Shown here piece by piece: positions 17,125 to 24,773 of a DNA stretch of 64,000 bases. The stretch covers positions 1 to 64,000 of the forward strand of contig NZ_JALRNF010000034.1 in the NCBI RefSeq assembly GCF_030272895.1, in the 5' to 3' direction. The first letter of the stretch is position 1; each line of letters begins with the position of its first letter. This stretch comes from Pseudomonas sp. BGr12. GTDB taxonomy: Bacteria > Pseudomonadota > Gammaproteobacteria > Pseudomonadales > Pseudomonadaceae. The notes under the pieces were generated by a model. The model was not told the DNA's origin. It saw only the letters and a program-made list of their open reading frames with translations, and did no database searches. The translations under genes were made by a program, and so were the position numbers.

Positions 17125-17523
17125 TCAACTTTTTGAAAGCTCGAGCAGTCCATACCCCAGCATCAGCCAGGTGAACGCGACTAGTACTGCCCATACCGAA
17201 GCAACAAGCCAGCGTTGAAGATAGGGGGGAAAATTACGCACATCATCAGCATCCAGCACACCTCGGCGAACATTGAACTGCGGGAACAGCAAAAAGGAAC
17301 CCACGCCAATGACCAGATTGAGCCGAGAAGTCAGAACGATCATCCCCGTTTTTAGTATTTGTTCACGCAGCCAGGCGCTGTTTGGCAATGCTGCAATCAT
17401 GATATGGAAGTGTCGGCTGCAAGCGATGTAGTAACTCAAAGCGAGCCCCAGTAAACCCATCACAAAAGGGATCAATCCGAAGGCAATCGCAATACTCGGC
17501 GGCCAGGTGTTGATATCAATCAC
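17125..17523 (-). CDS. small integral membrane protein, putative immunity protein for the PAAR effector
   Basis: I do not recognise a named family. The 132-residue protein starts at a GTG (17523) that overlaps the stop of the PAAR effector gene by 8 bases. It has three predicted membrane helices (about residues 9-34, 60-83 and 105-128), with an amphipathic stretch between the first two. Base composition is visibly less GC-rich than the flanks. An overlapping small membrane protein directly downstream of a PAAR protein with a hydrophobic C-terminus is the usual organisation of a type VI effector-immunity pair in which the toxin forms pores in the inner membrane. Function is inferred from position and topology only. 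Confidence 0.65.
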   Translation of the reverse strand: MIDINTWPPSIAIAFGLIPFVMGLLGLALSYYIACSRHFHIMIAALPNSAWLREQILKTGMIVLTSRLNLVIGVGSFLLFPQFNVRRGVLDADDVRNFPPYLQRWLVASVWAVLVAFTWLMLGYGLLELSKS

Positions 17524-18943
17524 TTTGCACCTCGTAGAGTACGTCTCCCAGCCACTCTCCAAATGATCCGACGCCGACTCCCCCGGCAAGTGATCCGCCT
17601 CCGACCATTACTATTCCGCACACAGCACCACCCAATGGCCCTGTCATGGCTAGAACCGCGCCACAGGTGTAAGTAGCGGCAGCCTTACCTGCGAGAGCTC
17701 CAAAGGCACCTCCTCCAAGCCCTCCGGCGAAACTCCCTGCTTCAGTAAATCTAATCCTCTTGCACGCCTCAGTCTCCCCAGCACGGCAAACCTCCTGCAC
17801 CTTGAGCGCCGAAGCACCACCCCCGAGCGCAACCCCGACGTATCCCCCGTACTTGAGGTACTGCGCCGTCTTCGCCACCTGATCAAGGTGCGTGGCATAG
17901 CCGGGAATTTGCCCGGGCGCACCAGCTCGGGTCCAGTGATGCACCAGACTCTTGGTCGAGATGCCCAGGTCACGACGCAGCACATCGTAACTTCCAAGAT
18001 TCAACGCTTTGTTGAGGAATGAGCCTCTCAACTGCCCATCCAGTTGCCGGAGCACCTGCTGACGCGAAGCAAAGAACTCCGGACTATTCAAATTGCCGTG
18101 GGTGATGAACGAGCGTTGATACAGTTGTTCCACCGCGTGCAAGGTGCCTTCGACCTGGCGCAGCCCATGCGTCAGCATCGATTGGCCTACGCCCATCGAC
18201 TCGCTCGCCCCATCAAGCAACCCCGCAATCTCGCCCTGGTAACGGACCATGAAGTTGGCCTCTTCCTCGGTGAGCGGCGTCAGGACTTCACGGACCTGGG
18301 CGGCGGCGGCCATCAGGTCGGCTTCTTCCCGGGTGCACGCCGTACCGTTGTTCGGATCGCCAATGACGAACAGCTCGCCGGCCTTGAAGCCCTGGGCAAA
18401 GGTCGGATTGAGCCGATGCAAGCGGGCCGACAGGTAACGGGTTTCACCACCCAACTGGGCCAGCACCTGCTGGCCGGACATGCTGCGCGGCACCACATAG
18501 AAGCCAGGTTCCAGTGTGCCCGGTGCAGCGGACATGGCTGGCGCTGCGTGGTTTGCGGGGGTGAAGCCGGAGCTTGAAGGCGTTGCTGCTGCCACCGGCG
18601 ACCGGCTGGCGGGTTCGACGGTGCGGTTAGCGGGGGGGCTATCCGGCCCGATCCAGTCGCCCAGCGGCGCAATCAGTCGGTTGCTGCCGGGCGGGCAGCC
18701 GCAGGCCACCAGCATGCCGTCCACGGCCACCGGCAACCCGTGGAAGGTGAAGCGCGAGTCGCCTTCGGCAATTTTTCCGGACTGCCCGCATTTCGGGCAC
18801 GCTGTGGTGACATCGCCCTTGCGCAGGACGCCGCGACCACCATGGGCCGCTTGCGGCAGACTGCTGATGCAGGTGGCACCGGTGGTGGTCTTGTCGCCGT
18901 GTAGCCCTTCGCCCCGGCCGAACATGTTCGAACGCTTGCCCAT
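17516..18943 (-). CDS. PAAR-domain protein with glycine-zipper C-terminus, putative type VI secretion effector
   Basis: The protein has 475 residues. Residues about 10-95 are PAAR-like (HGDKTTTGATC, GVLRKGDVTTACPKCG, IAEGDSRFTFHGLPVAVDGMLVACGC), which would cap the VgrG spike and carry cargo. Residues about 135-190 look LysM-like (FYVVPRSMSGQQVLAQLGG, LHRLNPTFAQGFKAGELFVIG). A helical middle region follows. The C-terminal third has Gly-rich hydrophobic segments at about 366-377, 403-419 and 435-459 with GxxxG spacing, like glycine-zipper pore formers. Four cysteines lie there (386, 394, 427, 442). No catalytic motif is seen. The neighbour it overlaps is a small membrane protein suited to be its immunity factor. 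No vgrG, hcp or other secretion genes are in the window, so it is an orphan. Confidence 0.78.
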   Translation of the reverse strand: MGKRSNMFGRGEGLHGDKTTTGATCISSLPQAAHGGRGVLRKGDVTTACPKCGQSGKIAEGDSRFTFHGLPVAVDGMLVACGCPPGSNRLIAPLGDWIGPDSPPANRTVEPASRSPVAAATPSSSGFTPANHAAPAMSAAPGTLEPGFYVVPRSMSGQQVLAQLGGETRYLSARLHRLNPTFAQGFKAGELFVIGDPNNGTACTREEADLMAAAAQVREVLTPLTEEEANFMVRYQGEIAGLLDGASESMGVGQSMLTHGLRQVEGTLHAVEQLYQRSFITHGNLNSPEFFASRQQVLRQLDGQLRGSFLNKALNLGSYDVLRRDLGISTKSLVHHWTRAGAPGQIPGYATHLDQVAKTAQYLKYGGYVGVALGGGASALKVQEVCRAGETEACKRIRFTEAGSFAGGLGGGAFGALAGKAAATYTCGAVLAMTGPLGGAVCGIVMVGGGSLAGGVGVGSFGEWLGDVLYEVQSD

Positions 18944-19338
18944 GCTTCAGCCCTCGACCATGAATGCAGGTTGCGGTGTCAGGGGAGTGGCAAGGTAGGT
19001 CGCAGGGTTGTCGTTCCTTGGCATGAGCAGGTTCCTTGGGCAAATGGAGCCCGGAACCTAGCATGGGAAAAACGGCTTTTTACGCGGTAAAAATCGAAAC
19101 AGAAACGTCCTACAAAATTCTCAGAACGCAACGCAATCCGTAGGAGCGGCGGTGCGACGACTCGACTTGTCCCGCGATGCGTCAGAACGATCGATCGCGG
19201 GGCAAGCCCGCTCCCACCGGCAGCGGCTACACCGTCAGGCAATCAAGACCGTTGCGCCGCCTGCCATTGAGCAGACCGCCTGAACCAACCCCGTGCACAC
19301 CCGGTCAATCACTACAGGTCTTTACCAGGTGAAGCACG
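18944..19338. other. 395-base intergenic region with a REP pair
   Basis: This gap between the divergent PAAR and DUF3509 genes holds the REP pair at 19140-19217. I see no coding frame with a credible start. The promoters of both flanking genes must lie here, but I could not pick clear -35/-10 pairs. Confidence 0.6.
19140..19217. repeat. REP inverted pair (class GTAGGAGCGG), left arm divergent
   Basis: The right arm (GATCGCGGGGCAAGCCCGCT) is the standard Pseudomonas core. The left arm carries an inserted variant (GGAGCGGCGGTGCGACGAC), so the two arms pair imperfectly. Confidence 0.8.
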
Positions 19339-19632
19339 ATGTTCAACCCTTTCGAACGGATCAACGACGCCTTCGCGCCACAGTACCGGGTCAATCTGAG
19401 TATCGAGCGGCTCGACGGCAGCATCATGCTGACGCTCTCCGACGAGCAGGGCGTGGTGGCCAAGCGCTTGATCAGCCCGGCCCAGCGCAATGACCCCAAG
19501 CGCCTGCAACGGGTGATCGACAGCGTGCAACTGGGCATCACCAGCGATCACGGCGACAACAGCCTGTCGGTGCTCGCCGGCAGGCGTCAGGCCGGGAAGG
19601 TCATTTGCCTTCCTCGATCTCCTTGCCACTAG
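19339..19632 (+). CDS. DUF3509-like small protein
   Basis: A 97-residue cytoplasmic protein (MFNPFERINDAFAPQYRVNLSIERLDGSIMLTLSD) with a short beta-rich N-terminal part and a basic middle. I assign it to the Pseudomonas DUF3509 family by its opening motif and length. No function is known. Its last 32 bases overlap the 3' end of the convergent psiE gene, and the final residues (VICLPRSPCH) look like read-through into that antisense region. An ancestral stop may therefore have been lost. Confidence 0.6.
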   Translation: MFNPFERINDAFAPQYRVNLSIERLDGSIMLTLSDEQGVVAKRLISPAQRNDPKRLQRVIDSVQLGITSDHGDNSLSVLAGRRQAGKVICLPRSPCH

Positions 19633-20071
19633 CATCGATGGCCTTGGTCGAGGGGTATTGGTAGGAGGCGTAGCGCACCACCAGGATGGCGAAGGCCAGC
19701 AACAGGATGCCGCCACAGACATACAGCAGGCCCACATCCGGCGCCTTGTGGTGCGACACGTCGCCGATCAGCAGGCGGGTCAGCGCGGTGATCGCCACGT
19801 AGAGCAGGAAGCGGATGGGCATGTGGTTGGTCTTGAAGTAGATCCCCACCATGGCCCCGAGTTCGAGGTAGATGAACAGCAGCAGGATGTCATCGACGCT
19901 GACACCGCCCTTGCCGAGCATGTCGATGAAGGTCGCCACCGCCGCGTAGGCTGTGATCGCACCAATGCCGAACAGGGCCAGGTAGTGAAACGCTTCGACG
20001 CAGAGGTTGCCCAGCGAGTCGGCCGAGCCGTGCAGGCCCTTGCGCAGTTTGTCAGCCCAATTGTTGTTCAC
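19601..20071 (-). CDS. psiE: PsiE-family (phosphate-starvation-inducible) membrane protein
   Basis: A 156-residue protein with four predicted membrane helices (about 27-50, 58-78, 88-106 and 120-140). It carries the family-type segments LELGAMVGIYFKTNHMPIRFLLYVAITALTRLLIGD. PsiE proteins are induced by phosphate starvation in Escherichia coli, but their molecular role is unknown. I choose the GTG at 20071, which has an AAGGA ribosome site; the longer upstream frame lacks family likeness. The 3' end overlaps the convergent DUF3509 gene. Confidence 0.8.
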   Translation of the reverse strand: MNNNWADKLRKGLHGSADSLGNLCVEAFHYLALFGIGAITAYAAVATFIDMLGKGGVSVDDILLLFIYLELGAMVGIYFKTNHMPIRFLLYVAITALTRLLIGDVSHHKAPDVGLLYVCGGILLLAFAILVVRYASYQYPSTKAIDASGKEIEEGK

Positions 20072-20182
20072 GATGACGGTTCCTTGATACGGCGGAAAGG
20101 ATGATGCGGCAAGCACATGACGTTTTGTCTGCATGCAGTAAAAAGGCCAGGCCACCTGTTTGAGAAGGCGACCAAATGCCGC

Positions 20183-20211
20183 AAGGCACAGCCATCGCTG
20201 GCTGTGCCTTG
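20183..20211 (-). terminator. hairpin terminator after fhp
   Basis: An almost perfect stem AAGGCACAGCC / GGCTGTGCCTT with a seven-base loop lies 31 bases past the flavohaemoglobin stop. The T-tract is short, so termination strength is uncertain. Confidence 0.65.
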
Positions 20212-20241
20212 TCCTTTCAAGCGTGGTTCAGGGGAACCGGG

Positions 20242-21423
20242 TTATTCCAGGGCCGAGGCCGGACCGAAGAATTCGTAGCGGCTTTGCTGCTCGGGCACGC
20301 CCAGGCCCTTGAGGTGACGCTTGATCACGGCCATGAAGGCTTTGGGGCCGAGGAAGTAGGCGTCCAGGTCACGCTCCTGCGGCAACCACTGGCCCAGCTG
20401 GTCGGCACTGAGCAGGCCAACGGCATCGGCCGGCGCGCTGACGCCGTCGTCTTCGGCGTAGCAGTAGAAGCGCTTGAGTTGCGGGTGACGCGCCGCCAGG
20501 CTATCGACCCAGTCACGGAACGCATGCACCGCGCCGTTGCGTGCACAGTGAATGAAGTGCACCACACGACCGCTTTCCAGCGCACTTTCGAGCATCGGCA
20601 GGGTCGGGGTGATGCCGACGCCGCCACTGATCAGCACCAGCGGCTTGTCGCTGCTGTTCAGGGTGAACTCACCCGATGGCGGGAAGAGCTTCAGGGTATC
20701 GCCGACCGCCATCTGCTCGTGCAGGTAGTTGGACACCTTGCCACCGGCCTCGCGTTTGACGCTGATGCGATACTGGCCGTCGTTGCTCAGGGCCGACAGC
20801 GAATAGTTGCGGCGCTGCTCCACGCCGTCGATGAACAGTTGCAGACCGATGTACTGGCCTGGTTCGGCCGCAAGGATCGCACCGCCATCGACCGGGGCGA
20901 AGTAGAAGGAGACGATTTCGCTGCTCTCCTCGACCCGCTGCACCAGCTTGAAGTCCCGCGCCCCGCGCCAGCCACCTGGAGCGGCAGCCTTCTGGTCGTA
21001 GACTGCACCTTCGGCACCGATAAGGATGTCGGCCAGCTGTTGATAGGCCGCGCCCCAGGCCGCAATCACCTCGGGGGTGGCGATTTCCTTGCCCAGCACT
21101 TCTTCGATGGCGCGCAACAGGCAGCTACCGACGATCGGGTAATGCTCCGGCAGGATCTGCAAGGCCACATGCTTGTTGATGATCTGGCCGACCAGGCCGC
21201 CCAGTTGTTCCAGCTGGTCGATGTGCCGGGCGTACATCAGCACGCCGTTGGCCAGTGCCCGAGGCTGGTCGCCACTGGCCTGGTGAGCCTGGTTGAACAG
21301 CGGGCGCACCTCGGGGTACTCGCTGAGCATCATTTTGTAGAAATGCGTGGTCAGCGCCTCGCCACCGCTTTCAAGCAGGGGAACGGTGGCTTTGACGATT
21401 GCACGGTCCTGGGCATTGAGCAT
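20242..21423 (-). CDS. hmp: flavohaemoglobin, nitric oxide dioxygenase
   Basis: This 393-residue protein (fhp in Pseudomonas) has an N-terminal globin domain (about 1-135). The proximal haem histidine is in IINKHVALQILPEHY. An FAD-binding domain follows (about 150-255, with RNYSLSALSNDGQYRISVKRE) and then an NAD-binding domain (about 260-393, with VLISGGVGITPTLPMLE and the C-terminal YEFFGP). It oxidises NO to nitrate with O2 and NAD(P)H in the cytoplasm. The ATG follows CAGGAGTC. It is divergent from a sigma-54 activator of the NorR/FhpR type. The intergenic region carries two NorR-like sites and a sigma-54-like promoter, indicating NO-induced expression. Confidence 0.95.
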   Translation of the reverse strand: MLNAQDRAIVKATVPLLESGGEALTTHFYKMMLSEYPEVRPLFNQAHQASGDQPRALANGVLMYARHIDQLEQLGGLVGQIINKHVALQILPEHYPIVGSCLLRAIEEVLGKEIATPEVIAAWGAAYQQLADILIGAEGAVYDQKAAAPGGWRGARDFKLVQRVEESSEIVSFYFAPVDGGAILAAEPGQYIGLQLFIDGVEQRRNYSLSALSNDGQYRISVKREAGGKVSNYLHEQMAVGDTLKLFPPSGEFTLNSSDKPLVLISGGVGITPTLPMLESALESGRVVHFIHCARNGAVHAFRDWVDSLAARHPQLKRFYCYAEDDGVSAPADAVGLLSADQLGQWLPQERDLDAYFLGPKAFMAVIKRHLKGLGVPEQQSRYEFFGPASALE

Positions 21424-21468
21424 GTGATGACTCCTGAGCCTGTGGCTTCTTGATGAATGCCTCGGTTA

Positions 21469-21486
21469 TTACATGATCCATGCCAA
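21469..21486 (-). promoter_or_regulatory. sigma-54-like promoter for fhp
   Basis: On the minus strand TTGGCATGGATCATGTAA places GG and GT ten bases apart, close to the -24 GG / -12 GC rule. The -12 GC is GT here. It lies 46 bases upstream of the fhp start, downstream of the NorR-like sites. Confidence 0.5.
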
Positions 21487-21526
21487 CTTTAAAAACCATA
21501 TAAATCAACAACTTATAAATTAACAA

Positions 21527-21563
21527 GTCAAAAGGACAACAACTGCGATATAGTCATTTCGAC
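21527..21563. promoter_or_regulatory. two NorR/FhpR-type GT-N7-AC operator sites
   Basis: GTCAAAAGGAC (21527-21537) and GTCATTTCGAC (21553-21563) both fit the GT-N7-AC core known for NorR enhancers. They are spaced 26 bases apart, so they lie on nearly the same helix face. They are 40-95 bases upstream of the fhp promoter. Confidence 0.6.
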
Positions 21564-21577
21564 CAACAGGAGTCTTT

Positions 21578-23131
21578 ATGACCGCAAAATCCCTGCTCAC
21601 CGCCCTGCTGCCCCTGGTCAGCGACCTGTCTCGCGAGCTGCCCGAGCGCGAACGTTATCGCCGCCTGCTCGAAGCCATGCGCAGCCTGCTGCCCTGCGAT
21701 GCCGCCGCGCTCCTGCGCCTGGACGGCGACTGGCTGGTGCCGCTGGCGGTCGACGGCTTGAGCACCGACACCCTGGGGCGGCGCTTCAAGGTCGATGAGC
21801 ACCCACGCTTCGCGGCCATCCTCAGCCGTAGCACACCCACCCGCTTTGCCAGCGACAGCGAGCTGCCCGACCCCTACGACGGCTTGGTCGAAGGCCTGCA
21901 CCAGCACCTGGAGGTGCACGACTGCATGGGCTGCCCACTGTTCGTCGATGAACAGCCCTGGGGCCTGATCACCCTGGATGCGCTGGACCCCGAACAGTTC
22001 CAGCAGGTCGAGGTCGATGCCCTGCAAGCCTTCGCCAGCCTGGCCGCGGCCACGGTCAACGTCGCCGAGCGTATCGAGCGCCTGGCCCTGCGCGCCGAGG
22101 ATGAACACGAGCGTGCCGAGGTCTATCGCCAGGCCAGCGGCCAACAGCTCAAGGAACTGATCGGCCAGAGCAAGGCGCACAAGCGCCTGCTCGAAGAAAT
22201 CCAGCTGGTGGCCAGCAGCGACCTGACCGTGCTGGTCACCGGCGAGACCGGCGTCGGCAAGGAGCTGGTGGCCCAGGCCATCCACCAGATGTCGGGCCGC
22301 GCCGAGCAACCGATGATCAGCCTCAACTGCGCCGCCCTGCCCGACACCCTGGTGGAGAGCGAGCTGTTCGGCCATGTGCGCGGTGCCTTCACCGGCGCCG
22401 TTGGCGAGCGGCGCGGCAAGTTCGAACTGGCCAATGGCGGCACCCTGTTCCTCGATGAAGTCGGCGAGCTGTCGCTGACCGTGCAGGCCAAGCTGTTGCG
22501 GGTGCTGCAGAGCGGGCAACTGCAACGGCTGGGGTCGGACCAGGAGCACCGCGTCGATGTGCGCCTGATTGCCGCCACCAACCGCGACCTGGCCGAGGAA
22601 GTGCGCGCCGGGCGCTACCGCGCCGACTTCTATCACCGCCTGAGCGTCTACCCGTTGCTGGTGCCGCCCTTGCGCGAACGTGGTCGCGATGTGCTGTTGC
22701 TCAGCGGCTACTTTCTCGAACAGAACCGCTCGCGCATGGGCCTGGGCAGCCTGCGCCTGAGCAGCGAAGCCCAGGCCGCACTGCTGGCCTATGACTGGCC
22801 GGGCAACGTGCGCGAACTGGAGCACCTGATCGGCCGTTCGGCGCTCAAGGCCCTGGGCCAGCACCGTCAGCGGCCGAAGATTCTCACCCTCGATGCCACG
22901 GACTTGGACCTGCGCGCCGTCGAACCTGTCGCGCCCCAGAGCCCGGCCCCGCAGGCCACCGATGCGCCCCTGCCCGCCGGTGACCTGCGCCAGGCCCTGG
23001 ACGGCTACCAGCGCCTGCTGGTCCAGGCGTGCCTTGAGCGCCATCAGCACAACTGGGCCAGCGCCGCCCGCGAGCTGGGCCTGGACCGCGCCAACCTCAG
23101 TCGCCTGGCCCGGCGCCTGGGCCTGCGCTGA
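21578..23131 (+). CDS. norR: sigma-54-dependent NO-responsive activator (NorR/FhpR type)
   Basis: The 517-residue protein has an N-terminal GAF domain (about 20-170) that in NorR binds a mononuclear iron sensing NO. The AAA+ domain (about 190-420) has Walker A GETGVGKE at about residue 222, the sigma-54-contact loop GAFTGA, Walker B GGTLFLDEVGEL and the R-finger region. A Fis-type helix-turn-helix closes the protein (about 475-515, WASAARELGLDRANLSRLARRLG). The start at 21578 follows a strong ribosome site (CAGGAG). Divergent orientation to fhp matches P. aeruginosa FhpR. It should activate the fhp promoter when NO is present. Confidence 0.93.
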   Translation: MTAKSLLTALLPLVSDLSRELPERERYRRLLEAMRSLLPCDAAALLRLDGDWLVPLAVDGLSTDTLGRRFKVDEHPRFAAILSRSTPTRFASDSELPDPYDGLVEGLHQHLEVHDCMGCPLFVDEQPWGLITLDALDPEQFQQVEVDALQAFASLAAATVNVAERIERLALRAEDEHERAEVYRQASGQQLKELIGQSKAHKRLLEEIQLVASSDLTVLVTGETGVGKELVAQAIHQMSGRAEQPMISLNCAALPDTLVESELFGHVRGAFTGAVGERRGKFELANGGTLFLDEVGELSLTVQAKLLRVLQSGQLQRLGSDQEHRVDVRLIAATNRDLAEEVRAGRYRADFYHRLSVYPLLVPPLRERGRDVLLLSGYFLEQNRSRMGLGSLRLSSEAQAALLAYDWPGNVRELEHLIGRSALKALGQHRQRPKILTLDATDLDLRAVEPVAPQSPAPQATDAPLPAGDLRQALDGYQRLLVQACLERHQHNWASAARELGLDRANLSRLARRLGLR

Positions 23132-23212
23132 TTTGGCCCGGATGATTAAAGCCACGGGCGGGCGGGTCGATAACCCGGCATCGCCCCCATTCACTCTGTC
23201 CTGAAGGTGCCC

Positions 23213-24112
23213 ATGGCCACGCAAAATGCCCGCGCGGACTCGTTGTCGCTGCTGCTGTTCACCCTGCGCAGCGGCAAGCTGATGGCGATCAACCTGCTCA
23301 AGGTCAGTGAAATCATCCCCTGCCCGCCGCTGACCAAGCTGCCGGAGTCGCACCCCCACGTCAAAGGCGTGGCCACCCTGCGGGGCAACTCGCTGTCGGT
23401 GATCGACCTGTCCCGGGCCATCGGCGAGCGGCCCCTGGAAGACCCGCAGGGCGGCTGCCTGATCGTCACCGATATCAGCCGTTCCCGCCAGGGCCTACAT
23501 GTGCAGGCCGTGAGCCGGATCGTCCATTGCCTGAGTACCGACATCAAACCGCCGCCCTATGGCGCGGGCAGCAAGTCGTTCATCACCGGCGTGACCCGGG
23601 TCGACAACACCCTGGTGCAGGTGCTGGATATCGAAAAGGTCATCCACGGCATCGCCCCGCCGGTGCACGAGCCCATCAGCCATGAACTGAGCAGCGAAGA
23701 CGCCGCGGTGCTGGCCGCCACCAATATCCTGGTGGTCGATGACAGCCAGGTCGCCCTGCAACAGTCGGTGCACACCCTGCGCAGCCTCGGCATCGAATGC
23801 CACACCGCACGCAGCGCCAAGGATGCGATGAATACCCTACTGGAGCTGCAAGGCACCGAGCGGGAAATCAACGTGGTAGTGTCGGATATCGAAATGTCCG
23901 AGATGGACGGTTTCGCCTTCACCCGCACCCTGCGCGAGACTCCGGATTTCCAGCACCTCTACGTGCTGTTGCACACCTCCCTGGACAGCGCCATGAACAG
24001 CGAGAAGGCCAGGCTTGCCGGCGCCAACGCGGTGCTGACCAAGTTCTCCTCGCCGGAGCTGACCGACTGCCTGGTCGTTGCCGCACGGGCCGTGGCCTTC
24101 GAAGAACGCTGA
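23213..24112 (+). CDS. cheV: chemotaxis coupling protein CheV
   Basis: About 299 residues: a CheW-like coupling domain (about 10-150, with LLKVSEIIPCPPLTKLPESHPHVKGVATLRGNSLSVIDL) joined to a receiver domain (about 170-295). The receiver's phospho-acceptor aspartate lies in VVVSDIEMSEMDG. CheV links chemoreceptors to CheA and is tuned by phosphorylation. I use the ATG at 23213, five bases after GAAGG, rather than the GTG at 23207. It stands alone, far from any che cluster in view, as is common for the several CheV paralogues in Pseudomonas. Confidence 0.93.
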   Translation: MATQNARADSLSLLLFTLRSGKLMAINLLKVSEIIPCPPLTKLPESHPHVKGVATLRGNSLSVIDLSRAIGERPLEDPQGGCLIVTDISRSRQGLHVQAVSRIVHCLSTDIKPPPYGAGSKSFITGVTRVDNTLVQVLDIEKVIHGIAPPVHEPISHELSSEDAAVLAATNILVVDDSQVALQQSVHTLRSLGIECHTARSAKDAMNTLLELQGTEREINVVVSDIEMSEMDGFAFTRTLRETPDFQHLYVLLHTSLDSAMNSEKARLAGANAVLTKFSSPELTDCLVVAARAVAFEER

Positions 24113-24191
24113 TACATAGCCGCGGGTCCCTGGACTTGAAAGTGCTTGAGCCTCAGGCACAATCGGGCCCCTCGCCTCTTGGGACTTGCGC

Positions 24192-24503
24192 ATGAAAGCC
24201 ACTCTTTTCACCCTGCTCGGCTGCGCTGCTGTCAGCACCGTCGCCCAGGCCTCCAGCGACCAGGCCTGGGACCAGCACTACCAGCAGATGAACCAGCGTT
24301 GCATCGCCGCCAGCGGCCTGAAGGATGCCAGGGCCCTGGGCAAGCCGGCCGAGTTCGACGACCGGGTTGGCTACAGCGCTCTGCTGCTTGAGGGCCGTTA
24401 CCCGCAAAAGCACATGAACAACCGCAGGGGCACCGAACTGTGCCTGTACGACAACCAGCGCAAGGCTGCCTTCGTCACCGAATGGACACCTGGAAAACCG
24501 TGA
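24192..24503 (+). CDS. small exported protein of unknown function
   Basis: A 103-residue protein with an N-terminal signal peptide (MKATLFTLLGCAAVSTVAQA, cleavage expected after AQA), so the mature form is about 83 residues and periplasmic or secreted. It has two cysteines in the mature part (RCIAAS and ELCLYD) that could form a disulfide. I do not recognise the family. The ATG at 24192 is six bases inside a possible TTG start. A different frame continues open past the stop, so a 3' frameshift cannot be excluded. It stands alone between cheV and a REP pair. Confidence 0.65.
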   Translation: MKATLFTLLGCAAVSTVAQASSDQAWDQHYQQMNQRCIAASGLKDARALGKPAEFDDRVGYSALLLEGRYPQKHMNNRRGTELCLYDNQRKAAFVTEWTPGKP

Positions 24504-24589
24504 ACGCTGCTGCCCCTTGCATGCGCAGCTGGAGGCCTGTGGTGCCCGGGTGCGGACTACTACAGTCCCATCGGTTTCAACTGATCCCT

Positions 24590-24659
24590 GTAGGAGCGGG
24601 CTTGCCCCGCGATCGTGTACCGCCGGCCACATCGCATCGCGGGGCAAGCCCGCTCCTAC
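24590..24659. repeat. REP inverted pair (class GTAGGAGCGGG)
   Basis: Two full cores, GTAGGAGCGGGCTTGCCCCG and its reverse complement, face each other across a short spacer between the small exported protein and the RND operon. Confidence 0.92.
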
Positions 24660-24773
24660 CACCAGGCAGCCGTTCCAAGCTGTCAGCGCTGTCAGTTGGC
24701 GGTCACGCTGCTGACCGGGTCGGGGCGCTATAAACTAGCCGTACCATCCCTTCGTCGGCGGTGCCCAGCCAGC

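Noticed and set aside
20242..23131. norVW or norCB partner genes for the NorR-type regulator
   Set aside because: The only NO-related target in view is the flavohaemoglobin, so the regulator is better read as FhpR-like.
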